DNA from: Verrucomicrobiales bacterium
GTDB taxonomy: Bacteria; Verrucomicrobiota; Verrucomicrobiia; Verrucomicrobiales; DEV007
Assembly (NCBI GenBank): GCA_016795385.1
Contig: JAEUHI010000090.1
Location: forward strand, 1-60,181
Length of the DNA stretch: 60,181 bases
Direction of reading: 5' to 3'
Shown here in pieces: positions 25,829-33,907 of the stretch. The position numbers and the translations under genes were made by a program. Numbering within the stretch: position 1 is the first letter of the stretch; the number at the start of each line of letters is the position of its first letter. The notes under the pieces are model-generated. The model did not search any database. It saw only the letters and a program-made list of their open reading frames with translations, and had not been told where the DNA came from.

Positions 25829-26752
25829 ATGATCGATTCCTCCCCCACCCTCGCCATCGTCGGTTCCGGCTCGGTCGGCGGATATTACGGTGCCCGCCTG
25901 ACCTCCGTTGCGGAGGTCTCCTTCCTCATGCGGCGCGACCTCGCCGCGGTGCGGGATCGTGGCCTGGTCGTCCACAGCATCGCCGGCGACCTGCACCTTG
26001 ATCCGGTGCGCGCCTTCGCCACGACCGCGGAGATCGGCCCGGTCGATCTTGTCGTCATCGCGATCAAATCGACGGCCAATGACGCCCTCCCCGACCTGCT
26101 CCCGCCGCTCCTCAAGCCCGGCACGATCCTCCTCACGCTCCAGAACGGACTCGGCAACGAGGCCTTTCTCGCGCGGCATTTTCCCGGTCATCCCATCCTC
26201 GGAGGACTCTGCTTCGTCTGCATCAATCGCGGCGAGCCGGGCGTGATCCACCACCTCGCCCACGGCCGCGTCGAGATGGGCGCCTACTCCCATCCGGAAA
26301 CGCTCGCGCCCATCGCCGATCTTTTTGTCCGCGCCGGACTCGACTGCCGCGTCCTCCCCGATCTCGGACTCGCCCGCTGGCGCAAGCTGGTCTGGAACGT
26401 GCCCTTCAACGGACTCTCCATCGCCGCGGGCGGCATCGACACGCAACAAATCCTCGCCGATCCCGCCCTCCTCGCCCGCACCCGCAAGCTCATGGGCGAG
26501 GTCATCGCGGTCGCGGCGGCGCTGGGTCACGCCATCGACCCGGCCTTCGCCGAGGCCAACATCAAAGGCACCCTCGAGATGGGGCCCTACCAGCCCTCGA
26601 GCCTCGTCGATTTCCTCGCCGGACAAGCCGTCGAGGTCGAGGCGATCTGGGGCGCTCCCCTGCGCGAAGCGAAACGACTCGGAGTTCCCACACCCGAGTT
26701 GGAATCGCTCCATCGCGAGATTTGCGCGGCGACCGGATCGGGTGGAACGTGA
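25829..26752 (+). CDS. panE: 2-dehydropantoate 2-reductase (ketopantoate reductase)
   Basis: The 307-residue enzyme reduces ketopantoate to pantoate with NADPH for coenzyme A synthesis. It has the N-terminal Rossmann motif IVGSGSVGGYYGARL, the ILLTLQNGLGNE motif, and the family's C-terminal helical domain with ARWRKLVWNVPFNGLS (catalytic Lys) and EVEAIWGAPLREAKRLG. PanE paralogues of other specificity exist, so the substrate is likely but not certain. The purine nucleoside phosphorylase gene starts 3 bp after its stop. Confidence 0.88.
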   Translation: MIDSSPTLAIVGSGSVGGYYGARLTSVAEVSFLMRRDLAAVRDRGLVVHSIAGDLHLDPVRAFATTAEIGPVDLVVIAIKSTANDALPDLLPPLLKPGTILLTLQNGLGNEAFLARHFPGHPILGGLCFVCINRGEPGVIHHLAHGRVEMGAYSHPETLAPIADLFVRAGLDCRVLPDLGLARWRKLVWNVPFNGLSIAAGGIDTQQILADPALLARTRKLMGEVIAVAAALGHAIDPAFAEANIKGTLEMGPYQPSSLVDFLAGQAVEVEAIWGAPLREAKRLGVPTPELESLHREICAATGSGGT

Positions 26753-26755
26753 ACC

Positions 26756-27547
26756 ATGTCCGAGTTCACCCTGCCCGCCGCCCTCCAATCCGCGAAACCG
26801 GCCGTCGGGATCGTGCTGGGATCAGGACTCGGCGGATTGGTGGATTTGTTAGGGAAAGCAAAGTCCGTCGAGTATGCGGAGATCGGAGGACTCCCCGTCG
26901 GCAGCGTCGAAGGCCACGCCGGAAAGCTTCATCTCGGCACCCTCGGCGGTGTGAAAGTCGCCGTCGCCCAGGGCCGCGTCCATGTCTACGAGGGACGCAC
27001 CGCCCGCGAGGCCGCCGCGATGATGCGGCTTTTCCACCAACTCGGCATCGGCACCGTCGTCCTCACGAACGCCGCCGGCATCGTCAACGCGAACCTCAAA
27101 CCGGGTCGCTGGATGTTGATCTCCGATCACCTCAATCTCGCCCGCCAATCGCCCCTGACCGGGGCCGGCACCTTCATCGACCAGAGCGAGGTGTATTCGG
27201 TCGAATTGCGCGACCTCCTCCGCGCTGAAAGCCTCGAGCTCACCGGCAGCAAACTCGCCGAAGGGATCTACGCCTGGGTCAACGGGCCCGAATACGAGAC
27301 GCCCGCGGAAGTCCGCATGCTCCGCACCCTCGGCGCCGACGCCGTCGGCATGTCCACCGTTCCCGAGGCGATCCAGGCCCGCGCCCTGGGAATGCGCATC
27401 GCCGCCCTCTCGTGCCTGACCAACTACGGGGCCGGTCTCTCCACCAAACCGCTCAGCCACGAGGAAGTGATGGAGGCGGGTCGGGCGGCGGCGCAGGAAC
27501 TGTTTGCTCTGCTCGAAAGTGCGATTCCGGCGATGGTGGAGATTTGA
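26756..27547 (+). CDS. Purine nucleoside phosphorylase
   Basis: The 263-residue enzyme matches the trimeric PNP family: IVLGSGLGGLVDLLG phosphate-binding start, GHAGKLHLGTLGG, QGRVHVYEG, VLTNAAGIVN, WVNGPEYETPAEVRML, and VGMSTVPEA. It cleaves purine nucleosides with phosphate to base and ribose-1-phosphate in the cytoplasm. Nearly abutting panE suggests co-transcription. The TTTGTYAGG nonamer occurs in the N-terminal coding region at 26845-26853, using the codons TTG TTA for Leu-Leu. Confidence 0.93.
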   Translation: MSEFTLPAALQSAKPAVGIVLGSGLGGLVDLLGKAKSVEYAEIGGLPVGSVEGHAGKLHLGTLGGVKVAVAQGRVHVYEGRTAREAAAMMRLFHQLGIGTVVLTNAAGIVNANLKPGRWMLISDHLNLARQSPLTGAGTFIDQSEVYSVELRDLLRAESLELTGSKLAEGIYAWVNGPEYETPAEVRMLRTLGADAVGMSTVPEAIQARALGMRIAALSCLTNYGAGLSTKPLSHEEVMEAGRAAAQELFALLESAIPAMVEI

Positions 27548-27662
27548 GGCGACAGAGTCTGCTTTGAAAGCATCTGCGTAAAAGTCCTTCCACGCAGTCC
27601 GCATTTCCGCCGCCTCGCCGCTTGACCCCGCCCCGCCCGGTCTGCCACGCTCGCGGTCCCCT

Positions 27663-28946
27663 ATGAGCTCCGAAACCCCGTGCCCGAAAAACACCCGCCG
27701 TGTCGTCATCGCCAGCTTTGTTGGCACGACGATCGAGTGGTACGACTTCTTTCTCTACGGCACCGCCGCCGCGCTCGTATTCAACCAACTCTTCTTCACG
27801 AACCTCGATCCCCTCGCGGGCACGATGGCTTCTTTCGCCACCTACGCGGTTGGTTTTTTCGCTCGTCCTCTCGGCGGGATCGTCTTTGGCCACTACGGCG
27901 ACAAGATCGGAAGAAAATCCATGCTCGTGACCACCCTGATGATGATGGGCATCGCCACCGTCCTCATCGGTCTGCTCCCGACCTACAACCAGATCGGCTT
28001 GTGGGCGCCGGCGCTGCTCGTGCTGCTGCGGTTTGTGCAAGGGTTCGGCGTCGGGGGCGAATGGGGCGGCGCTGTCCTCATGGCCGTCGAACACAGCCGC
28101 GAAGGACGCCGGGGCTACCACGCGAGCTGGGTGCAGGCGGGCGTGCCGGTCGGGATGCTGCTGGCGAACGGCGTCTTCATGCTCGCCTCGCGGATGGATG
28201 AGGCGGCTTTCCTTTCGTGGGGCTGGCGCGTGCCCTTCCTCCTCGGTGTGCTCCTCCTCGGCGTCGGCATGTTCATCCGCCTCAAGATCTATGAAAGCCC
28301 GATCTTTGAAAAGGCCAAGGCGGAGGACGCCGGACCGAAGGTGCCCATCCTCGCCGTGATCCGCGAGCATCCCCGCAACGTCCTTCTCGCGATGGGAGCG
28401 CGCTTCGCGGAGAACGCCTACTTCTACATCTTCACCGTGCTCGTCCTCAGCTACGGATCGCAGCAACTCGGCATGGGAAAGGCGGGACTGCTGAATGCGG
28501 TGATGTTGGGGTCGGCCGTGCAGCTCGTCGCCATCCCCGCCTTCGGCGCGCTCTCGGACCGTTGGGGAAGACGCCCCGTTTATCTGGGCGGGGCCGTGTT
28601 CCTGCTGCTCTTCGCCTTTCCCTTCTTCTGGCTCGTCGATACGAAGATGCCGATCCTCGTTTCGCTTGCGATCGTCATCGGATTGATCGGCCACTCGGCG
28701 ATGTATGGACCTCAGGCGGCCTTTTTCTCCGAGCTCTTCGGCACCCGCGTGCGCTACAGCGGCGCCTCACTCGGCTACCAGCTCGCCTCCCCGCTCGCCG
28801 GTGGTCTCGCCCCGCTCATCGCCGTGGCGCTGCTCGACTGGAGCGGCGGAGAACCCTGGCCCATCGCCGTGTATCTCATCGGCATGGCCCTGATCACCCT
28901 GGTGTCGGTGTGGTTCGCGGAGGAGACGCACCGGAAGGGTCTGTGA
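27663..28946 (+). CDS. MFS transporter, metabolite:H+ symporter (MHS) family
   Basis: The 427-residue, 12-TM protein has MHS features: SFVGTTIEWYDFFLYGTAAALVF at the start, the RPLGGIVFGHYGDKIGRKSML loop, and LVLLRFVQGFGVGGEWGGAVLMAVEH. The family takes up metabolites such as organic acids, proline/betaine or shikimate with protons; the substrate is not identifiable. The gene stands alone on its strand after a 115-bp gap and precedes a toxin-antitoxin pair. Confidence 0.93.
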   Translation: MSSETPCPKNTRRVVIASFVGTTIEWYDFFLYGTAAALVFNQLFFTNLDPLAGTMASFATYAVGFFARPLGGIVFGHYGDKIGRKSMLVTTLMMMGIATVLIGLLPTYNQIGLWAPALLVLLRFVQGFGVGGEWGGAVLMAVEHSREGRRGYHASWVQAGVPVGMLLANGVFMLASRMDEAAFLSWGWRVPFLLGVLLLGVGMFIRLKIYESPIFEKAKAEDAGPKVPILAVIREHPRNVLLAMGARFAENAYFYIFTVLVLSYGSQQLGMGKAGLLNAVMLGSAVQLVAIPAFGALSDRWGRRPVYLGGAVFLLLFAFPFFWLVDTKMPILVSLAIVIGLIGHSAMYGPQAAFFSELFGTRVRYSGASLGYQLASPLAGGLAPLIAVALLDWSGGEPWPIAVYLIGMALITLVSVWFAEETHRKGL

Positions 28947-28964
28947 GCTGGGCGGGAGCAAGAG

Positions 28965-29005
28965 TTGACCTTGAAGACAGTTCGACTACCTTCCAACAAG
29001 GTTGG
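28965..29005 (+). promoter_or_regulatory. Probable promoter and operator of the third toxin-antitoxin pair
   Basis: A TTGACC -35-like hexamer (28965-28970) precedes a weak -10 (TACCTT at 28987-28992, 16-bp spacing). Overlapping short inverted repeats follow: CCAAC-AAG-GTTGG (28993-29005) and ACCTT-CCAAC-AAGGT. They are likely targets for autoregulation by the antitoxin encoded from 29015. Confidence 0.5.
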
Positions 29006-29014
29006 TCATCATCC

Positions 29015-29287
29015 ATGAATCTCACCCTGAACATCGATGTTTCGGAAGAAACCCGCGAAGCTGTCGAGAAGATTCGCGACCTCAATGAGCGCGTCGCTTG
29101 GTTTCTTCAAGAGCAGGCCGCACTTGAACGCTGGCGACAGGAGCGACAAAGCAACGATGACCGTGAAATCGCTGCAGCGATCGTCCGTGAAGCGGAATTC
29201 TTGAAACAATCGGGAGAATCCCGCGATGCCATCGGGGAGAGGTTTCTCTCACGCTGGGACAGGATGATGTCTCAAATTGCCGAATGA
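29015..29287 (+). CDS. Putative antitoxin of PIN toxin
   Basis: The 90-residue protein starts with TLNIDVSEETREAVEKIRDLNERVAWFLQEQAALERWR: an N-terminal strand followed by a long helix, then an acidic tail with REAEFLKQSGESRDAIGERFL. I recognise no named family, but the position directly before a PIN gene with a four-base ATGA overlap (29284-29287) and the size fit an antitoxin. The codon usage is more AT-rich than that of the neighbours. Confidence 0.7.
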   Translation: MNLTLNIDVSEETREAVEKIRDLNERVAWFLQEQAALERWRQERQSNDDREIAAAIVREAEFLKQSGESRDAIGERFLSRWDRMMSQIAE

Positions 29288-29703
29288 GTTTCCGTGTCGT
29301 CCCGGATACAAACGTCCTCATTGCTTCCCGCAAGAGCCCGTCTCCAACGAGCCCGACTCGCGAACTCTTTGAACGGTGGATTCGAGGCGAATTCACCCTC
29401 CTCTACAGTCTCGACACGATCGTTGAGTATTTTTGCAAGTTTCGTGAACTAGGACTCGATCCACTGGAAGCTCGTCTACTTCTCACCGAAATCGCCGCGA
29501 TTGGCGAATTGGTCAGCATTTCCACATTTCACGAGCAGTTTTATCCGAAGGATCCCGAGGACATTGCCTTTCTCCTCTGTGCAACCAATGGCGAAGCCTC
29601 ACACTTGGTGACCTACGATTCCAACTTTGATCCGGTGAAGAGTCGTTATTCGTTCCTTGTTTGCACTCCCCTCGAGTTTCTTCGTCAGCTTCGCAGCTAT
29701 TGA
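29284..29703 (+). CDS. PIN domain toxin (COG1569-like)
   Basis: The 139-residue protein has the short PIN-domain layout: VVPDTNVLIAS (Asp at the active site), SLDTIVEYF (Glu), KDPEDIAFLLCATNGEA (Asp) and the HLVTYDSNFD strand. It fits the 'putative toxin-antitoxin system toxin component, PIN family' type. It overlaps the upstream antitoxin by 4 bp. GC content is visibly lower than in nearby housekeeping genes, which suggests acquisition. Confidence 0.83.
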   Translation: MSFRVVPDTNVLIASRKSPSPTSPTRELFERWIRGEFTLLYSLDTIVEYFCKFRELGLDPLEARLLLTEIAAIGELVSISTFHEQFYPKDPEDIAFLLCATNGEASHLVTYDSNFDPVKSRYSFLVCTPLEFLRQLRSY

Positions 29704-29724
29704 TAGTCAAACGAAGTTCCCCCC

Positions 29725-30876
29725 TCACCGTTCCACCGCCATCGCGATGCCCATGCCGCCGCCGATGCAGAGGCTGGCGATGCCGCGGTGAAGATCCTCG
29801 TCCTCCATCAGATGCAGCAGCGTCGTCAGCACGCGGGCACCGCTCGCACCGATGGGATGCCCTAGGGCGATGGCGCCGCCACGGCGGTTGAGCCGCTCCG
29901 GATCGACTCCTAACAAATGCGCGCAACCGAGCGTCTGAACGGCGAAGGCCTCATTGATCTCGATCGCCTCCACCTCATCGAGACTCCAGCCCGCCCGCCC
30001 GCAGACGCCGCGGATCGCCTCGACCGGTCCGAGCCCCATCAATCCCGGATCACAGCCCACCACGGCGCTCGCGACGATGCGCGCACGCGACACCAGCCCG
30101 AAACGCGCGACCGCTTCCTCTCCGGCAAGCAAGACCATCGCCGCCCCGTCGTTGATGCCGGAAGCATTGCCGGCCGTGACGCTCCCCTCGGGACGAAAGG
30201 CCGGCTTCAGTTTCGCGAGCCCCTCTTCGGTCGTCTCCGGCCGGGGATGTTCATCCTCGGCGATCAAGCCCTCGCGCGTCGCAACCGGCACGATCTCGCG
30301 GGCGAAGACCTCGCGATGCGCTGCGGCGAGCCGCTGGCTGCGCGCGGCGAAGGCGTCCTGCTCGGCCCGGGTGATGCCCAACTTTTCCGCGATACGCTCA
30401 GCCGTTTCCCCCATGCCGATTTCGAGCATGGGATCACTCAAGCCGTCGAGGAAGAGCGAGTCGGTCAGGGTGGAGTCACCGAGCTTTTTCCCCCAGCGCG
30501 CGTCGAGCGCGTAATGCGGGGCGCGGCTCATCGATTCGACCCCTCCCGCAAGGACGAAGCCGCATTCCCCGAGCCGGATCGCATCGGCCGCGAGCGCGAC
30601 CGCCTTCAGCGAAGATCCGCAGGCCATGTTCACGGTGAAGGCCGGGACCGCTTCGGGCAGGCCGAGCCGCCAGCCGACCTGGCGCGCCACGTTCATCCCG
30701 CAACCGGCCTGGAGGACCTGGCCGAGGATGACTTCGCCGATCTCGGGTCGCAGCGACTCCGGAACGACCACCTCCGCCACCGCGAGGGCGAGGTCCGCGG
30801 TCGGAATCGATTTCAATCCCCCGCCAAAGCGGCCGATCGGGGAACGTTTTGCGTCGATGAGGTGGACGGGGGTCAT
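29725..30876 (-). CDS. Acetyl-CoA acetyltransferase (thiolase)
   Basis: The 383-residue enzyme is a biosynthetic-type thiolase that joins two acetyl-CoA to acetoacetyl-CoA or does the reverse. The N-terminal active Cys is in FTVNMACGSSLKAVALA, the GGVESMSRAPHYA loop follows, the NEAFAVQTLG region is in the C-terminal half, and GGAIALGHPIGASGARVL has the catalytic His; the second active Cys is in SLCIGGGMG. It is on the same strand as the CoA transferase and SDR farther right, with the oppositely oriented Uma2 gene in between. TTTGTYAGG copy at 29909-29917. Confidence 0.93.
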   Translation of the reverse strand: MTPVHLIDAKRSPIGRFGGGLKSIPTADLALAVAEVVVPESLRPEIGEVILGQVLQAGCGMNVARQVGWRLGLPEAVPAFTVNMACGSSLKAVALAADAIRLGECGFVLAGGVESMSRAPHYALDARWGKKLGDSTLTDSLFLDGLSDPMLEIGMGETAERIAEKLGITRAEQDAFAARSQRLAAAHREVFAREIVPVATREGLIAEDEHPRPETTEEGLAKLKPAFRPEGSVTAGNASGINDGAAMVLLAGEEAVARFGLVSRARIVASAVVGCDPGLMGLGPVEAIRGVCGRAGWSLDEVEAIEINEAFAVQTLGCAHLLGVDPERLNRRGGAIALGHPIGASGARVLTTLLHLMEDEDLHRGIASLCIGGGMGIAMAVER

Positions 30877-30963
30877 GGGGCGAACCTACCATAAGCCGCA
30901 ACCTGCCGCATCACCCCGGTCCGCTTCCCTTGCGCAATCAACGCCATGTGGCATCTTGCCTTC

Positions 30964-31518
30964 ATGACGGTGGCTCTCACACATCGTTTCACGGTGGACG
31001 ACTATCACCGTATGGCCGAAACCGGCATCCTCAAACCGGGTGCCAAAGTCGAACTCATTGACGGGGAGATTGTCGATATGCTGCCCATTGGTCCCTTTCA
31101 CAGCGGGTCGGTCTATCGGCTGACGAGAGGTTTCACCCAGAGAGCGGATGGACGCTGGCTTGTCGCAAGCCAGGGCCCGCTTCAACTCGGCGAGTCCGAC
31201 ATGCCGGAGCCCGACGTGATGCTGCTGCGTCCCTCGGAGGACGATTACACCTCGCGGCACCCCGTCGCCGGAGATGTCTTCCTCATCATTGAAGTCGCCG
31301 ACTCCAGCCTCACCTTCGACCAGAACGTGAAGCTTCCCCTTTACGCGAAAGCCGGCATCGAGGAAGTGTGGATCCTCAACGTCCCCCAGAAGCAGCTCGA
31401 GATTTACCGGCAACCGCAGTTCCTCGGTTACGAATCGAAGACCATTCTGCAGAACGGCGAGGCGGCTCCGGCCCGCTTCCCGGACGCGACGATTGACGTT
31501 CGCCAACTGGTCGGCTGA
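30964..31518 (+). CDS. Uma2 family putative endonuclease (DUF820)
   Basis: The 184-residue protein matches Uma2/DUF820: FTVDDYHRMAETGILKPGAKVELIDGEI at the start, HSGSVYRL, the EPDVMLL strand with a catalytic-type acidic residue, and FLIIEVADSSLTFD followed by KLPLYAKAGIEEVWILN. The PD-(D/E)XK-like fold suggests a nuclease, but no member has a firm role. It lies on the opposite strand inside an otherwise leftward cluster of acetoacetyl-CoA genes. Confidence 0.88.
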   Translation: MTVALTHRFTVDDYHRMAETGILKPGAKVELIDGEIVDMLPIGPFHSGSVYRLTRGFTQRADGRWLVASQGPLQLGESDMPEPDVMLLRPSEDDYTSRHPVAGDVFLIIEVADSSLTFDQNVKLPLYAKAGIEEVWILNVPQKQLEIYRQPQFLGYESKTILQNGEAAPARFPDATIDVRQLVG

Positions 31519-31522
31519 CTCC

Positions 31523-33037
31523 TCAGGACGTCATCTCCCGGAGCGGTTCCCCCACCTCCGGCGCAAACTCCATCCGGCCGAGCACCTCGTTCTCCAAATC
31601 CACTCCCGGCGCGATCTCCACGAGGCGCAGGCCGCGGTCGGTCAGTTCAAAGACCGCCCGCTCCGTGACGTAGAGCACCTGCTGCCCCCGCGCGAGCGCG
31701 GAGGGACCGTGGAAAGAAACCTGGTCGAGCGAGCGCACGAACTTGGCGTGTTTTCCCTCGCGGACGATCCGCAGTTTCCCGTCCTCCACCGCCACCTCGA
31801 GATCGCCGGCGCGGAAGGTGCAACAGAAGACGAGACGCCGCGCGCTCTGGGCGATGTTCATGAAACCGCCGACCCCGGCGAAGCGTCCCGCGAAATGGGT
31901 CACGTTCACGCTGCCATCGGCATCGATCTCGACCGCCCCGAGCACGGCGAGGTCGAGGCCGCCACCGTCATAAAAATCAAACTGCGAGGGCTGGTCGATG
32001 ATGGCCTCGGGATAGTGGCTGCACCCGAAGCTGAGGCCCGAGGCCGGCACGCCGCCGATAGGGCCGCTCTCGACGGTGAGGGTGAATTCGCCGAGCCGTC
32101 CCGTTTCCGCCGCCACCGCCGCGACGGCTTCGGGGAGGCCGATGCCGAGATTGACGATGTCGCCCACCCGCACCTCGCGCAGGGCGCGCGTCCCGATGAT
32201 CTTGCGCTCGGAAAAACCGAGCCGCGGCACCGCGGCGAGGTCGTCACCGGTCTCGACATAACTCGAATTGAAGGCCTCGCCGAAAGTCTGGTCGTGTCCC
32301 TCACCTCCTGACACGACCACATGATCGACGAGAATGCCCGGCACCCGCACCGACTTCGGATCGTCGATGCGATCCACGATCCGCTCGACCTGGGCGATGA
32401 CGATGCCGCCGTGATTCTTTGCCGCCTGCGCGATGGGGAGGACTTCGCCGATGAACCCCTCGCGCTCCATCGCGAGATTGCCCTTCCGGTCCGCGGTCGT
32501 CGCCCGGATCAGTCCGACATTCACCGGCACGCTCTTGTAGCGCAGCCAGGTTTGCCCATCGAGCACGACCCGCTCCACGAGCGGCTCGATCGTGCGGGCG
32601 TTGAGACGGCCGCCGCCGTTGACCGGATCGATGAAGGTGTTCAATCCCACTTGGGTGAAGATCCCGGGCCGCTTCGCCGCGATCTCGCGCAAGAGGACAC
32701 AGAGCACCCCTTGCGGGAAATTGTAGGCCTCGATTTCGTTGGCGAGGGCGAGAGCCCCGAGTTTGGGAGCGAGATTCCAATGCCCTCCCACGACGCGGCG
32801 CACCAGTCCTCGGTGGGCGAGGTGATTGAGCCCGCGGTCGCCCCGGTCGCCTTGGCCGGCGCAATAGTAGAGGGTCAGGTCCTGCGGCGTACCCTCTTGA
32901 ATGAAGCGCCGCTCCAGAGCCGCGGTGAGCAACTCCGGATGTCCCGCTCCTACGAACCCGCCGATTGCGACGGTGGCCCCGCTCGGAATGGCGGCGATCG
33001 CTTCGTCGGCGGTGGAGAGCTGGGCCTTGGCGCGCAT
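31523..33037 (-). CDS. Family I CoA transferase (propionate/acetoacetate type), fused subunits
   Basis: The 504-residue protein holds both CoA transferase domains in one chain. Domain 1 (VAIGGFVGAGHPELLTAALE, YYCAGQGDRGDRGLNHLAH) and domain 2 (RVGDIVNLGIGLPEAVAAVAA) are both present, and the catalytic Glu is in TVESGPIGGVP. The C-terminal part has GGGLDLAVLGAVEIDADGSVN. It moves CoA between short-chain acids, for example acetoacetate or propionate. With the thiolase and the SDR it covers conversion of acetyl-CoA to acetoacetyl-CoA, its reduction, and exchange of CoA. Confidence 0.9.
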   Translation of the reverse strand: MRAKAQLSTADEAIAAIPSGATVAIGGFVGAGHPELLTAALERRFIQEGTPQDLTLYYCAGQGDRGDRGLNHLAHRGLVRRVVGGHWNLAPKLGALALANEIEAYNFPQGVLCVLLREIAAKRPGIFTQVGLNTFIDPVNGGGRLNARTIEPLVERVVLDGQTWLRYKSVPVNVGLIRATTADRKGNLAMEREGFIGEVLPIAQAAKNHGGIVIAQVERIVDRIDDPKSVRVPGILVDHVVVSGGEGHDQTFGEAFNSSYVETGDDLAAVPRLGFSERKIIGTRALREVRVGDIVNLGIGLPEAVAAVAAETGRLGEFTLTVESGPIGGVPASGLSFGCSHYPEAIIDQPSQFDFYDGGGLDLAVLGAVEIDADGSVNVTHFAGRFAGVGGFMNIAQSARRLVFCCTFRAGDLEVAVEDGKLRIVREGKHAKFVRSLDQVSFHGPSALARGQQVLYVTERAVFELTDRGLRLVEIAPGVDLENEVLGRMEFAPEVGEPLREMTS

Positions 33038-33136
33038 GAAAAAGACTGACCACTGATCGACGCTGATTTCCGCTGATCTGTTGGCTTCGCTTCCTGACCT
33101 TTTACTTTTTACCTTTCACCTTTTACTGGCGCGGCG
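33038..33136. repeat. Intergenic 10-bp-period repeat and simple repeat
   Basis: From 33049 the gap has CACTGATCGA, CGCTGATTTC and CGCTGATCTG in tandem, a degenerate 10-bp-period repeat of the same kind as the inverted-repeat elements at 35422, 36826 and 55662. A TTTACY-rich simple repeat follows (33098-33126). Confidence 0.6.
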
Positions 33137-33895
33137 TCAGCCGCGCCACCCTCCATTGATTTCGATGGTTTGCCCGGTGACGTAAGAAGCGAGGGGAGAA
33201 CAGAGAAAGAGCACGACATTCGCGACCTCCTCCGTCGTCCCGAAGCGGCCGAGCGGCACGTTCTTCAGCATCTCTTCGCGCACGCTTTCGGGAATGGTCG
33301 CGGCCATGCTCGTGTCGATCACGCCGGGGGCGACGGCATTCGCCCGGATCCCGCGTCGCGCCGCCTCGCGGCTGAGAACGCGCATCATCGACTGCACCCC
33401 CGCCTTCGCCGCCGCGTAGTTGGCCTGGCCGAAGAAGCCCTGGATCGCGGCGATGCTGCCGAAGCTGACAATGGCCCCGCCATCGCGCATCACCGCGAGC
33501 CCGTGTTGGCAGCAGAGGAAGACGCCGGTGAGATTCACATCGAGGACGGCATCCCACTCCTCGCGGCTCATCTTCGCGATGGTCCGGTCGCGAATGATGG
33601 CGGCGTTGTTCACGAGAAAATCGATGCCCCCGCGCCACTCGCGCGCCGCTTCCATCATCGCACGCACCTGCGCCTCGTCGGAGACATCGGCGGCGGCAAC
33701 GAGCGCGCTGTCGGCGCGGGCCGCGTTCAATTCCCCGGCGAGGGCTGCGGCATCATCGCCCGTGGTGCCTTTGTCAGGGTGATTGAGGATCACGTCCGCG
33801 CCGGACTCGTGGAAGGTGCGCGCGATGCGGGCTCCGATGCCCTGGGAGGCACCGGTGATCAGGGCGGTTTTGCCGGTAAGGTCGATGGCGATCAT
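33137..33895 (-). CDS. SDR family 3-oxoacyl/acetoacetyl-CoA reductase
   Basis: The 252-residue short-chain dehydrogenase has the cofactor motif TGASQGIGARIA, NNAAIIRD (NNAG-like), the catalytic Ser in VSFGSIAAIQG and the YAAAKAG Tyr-Lys pair, plus a VAPGVIDT motif. The sequence resembles FabG/PhaB-type reductases. Because it sits on the strand of a thiolase and a CoA transferase, reduction of acetoacetyl-CoA to 3-hydroxybutyryl-CoA is likely, but the membership in PHB synthesis is unproven: no PHA synthase is in the window. Confidence 0.9.
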   Translation of the reverse strand: MIAIDLTGKTALITGASQGIGARIARTFHESGADVILNHPDKGTTGDDAAALAGELNAARADSALVAAADVSDEAQVRAMMEAAREWRGGIDFLVNNAAIIRDRTIAKMSREEWDAVLDVNLTGVFLCCQHGLAVMRDGGAIVSFGSIAAIQGFFGQANYAAAKAGVQSMMRVLSREAARRGIRANAVAPGVIDTSMAATIPESVREEMLKNVPLGRFGTTEEVANVVLFLCSPLASYVTGQTIEINGGWRG

Positions 33896-33907
33896 AGGTG
33901 GGAGGGA

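Noticed and set aside
29725..33895. A complete polyhydroxybutyrate synthesis operon
   Set aside because: Thiolase and reductase are present, but no PHA synthase, phasin or regulator is visible in the window.
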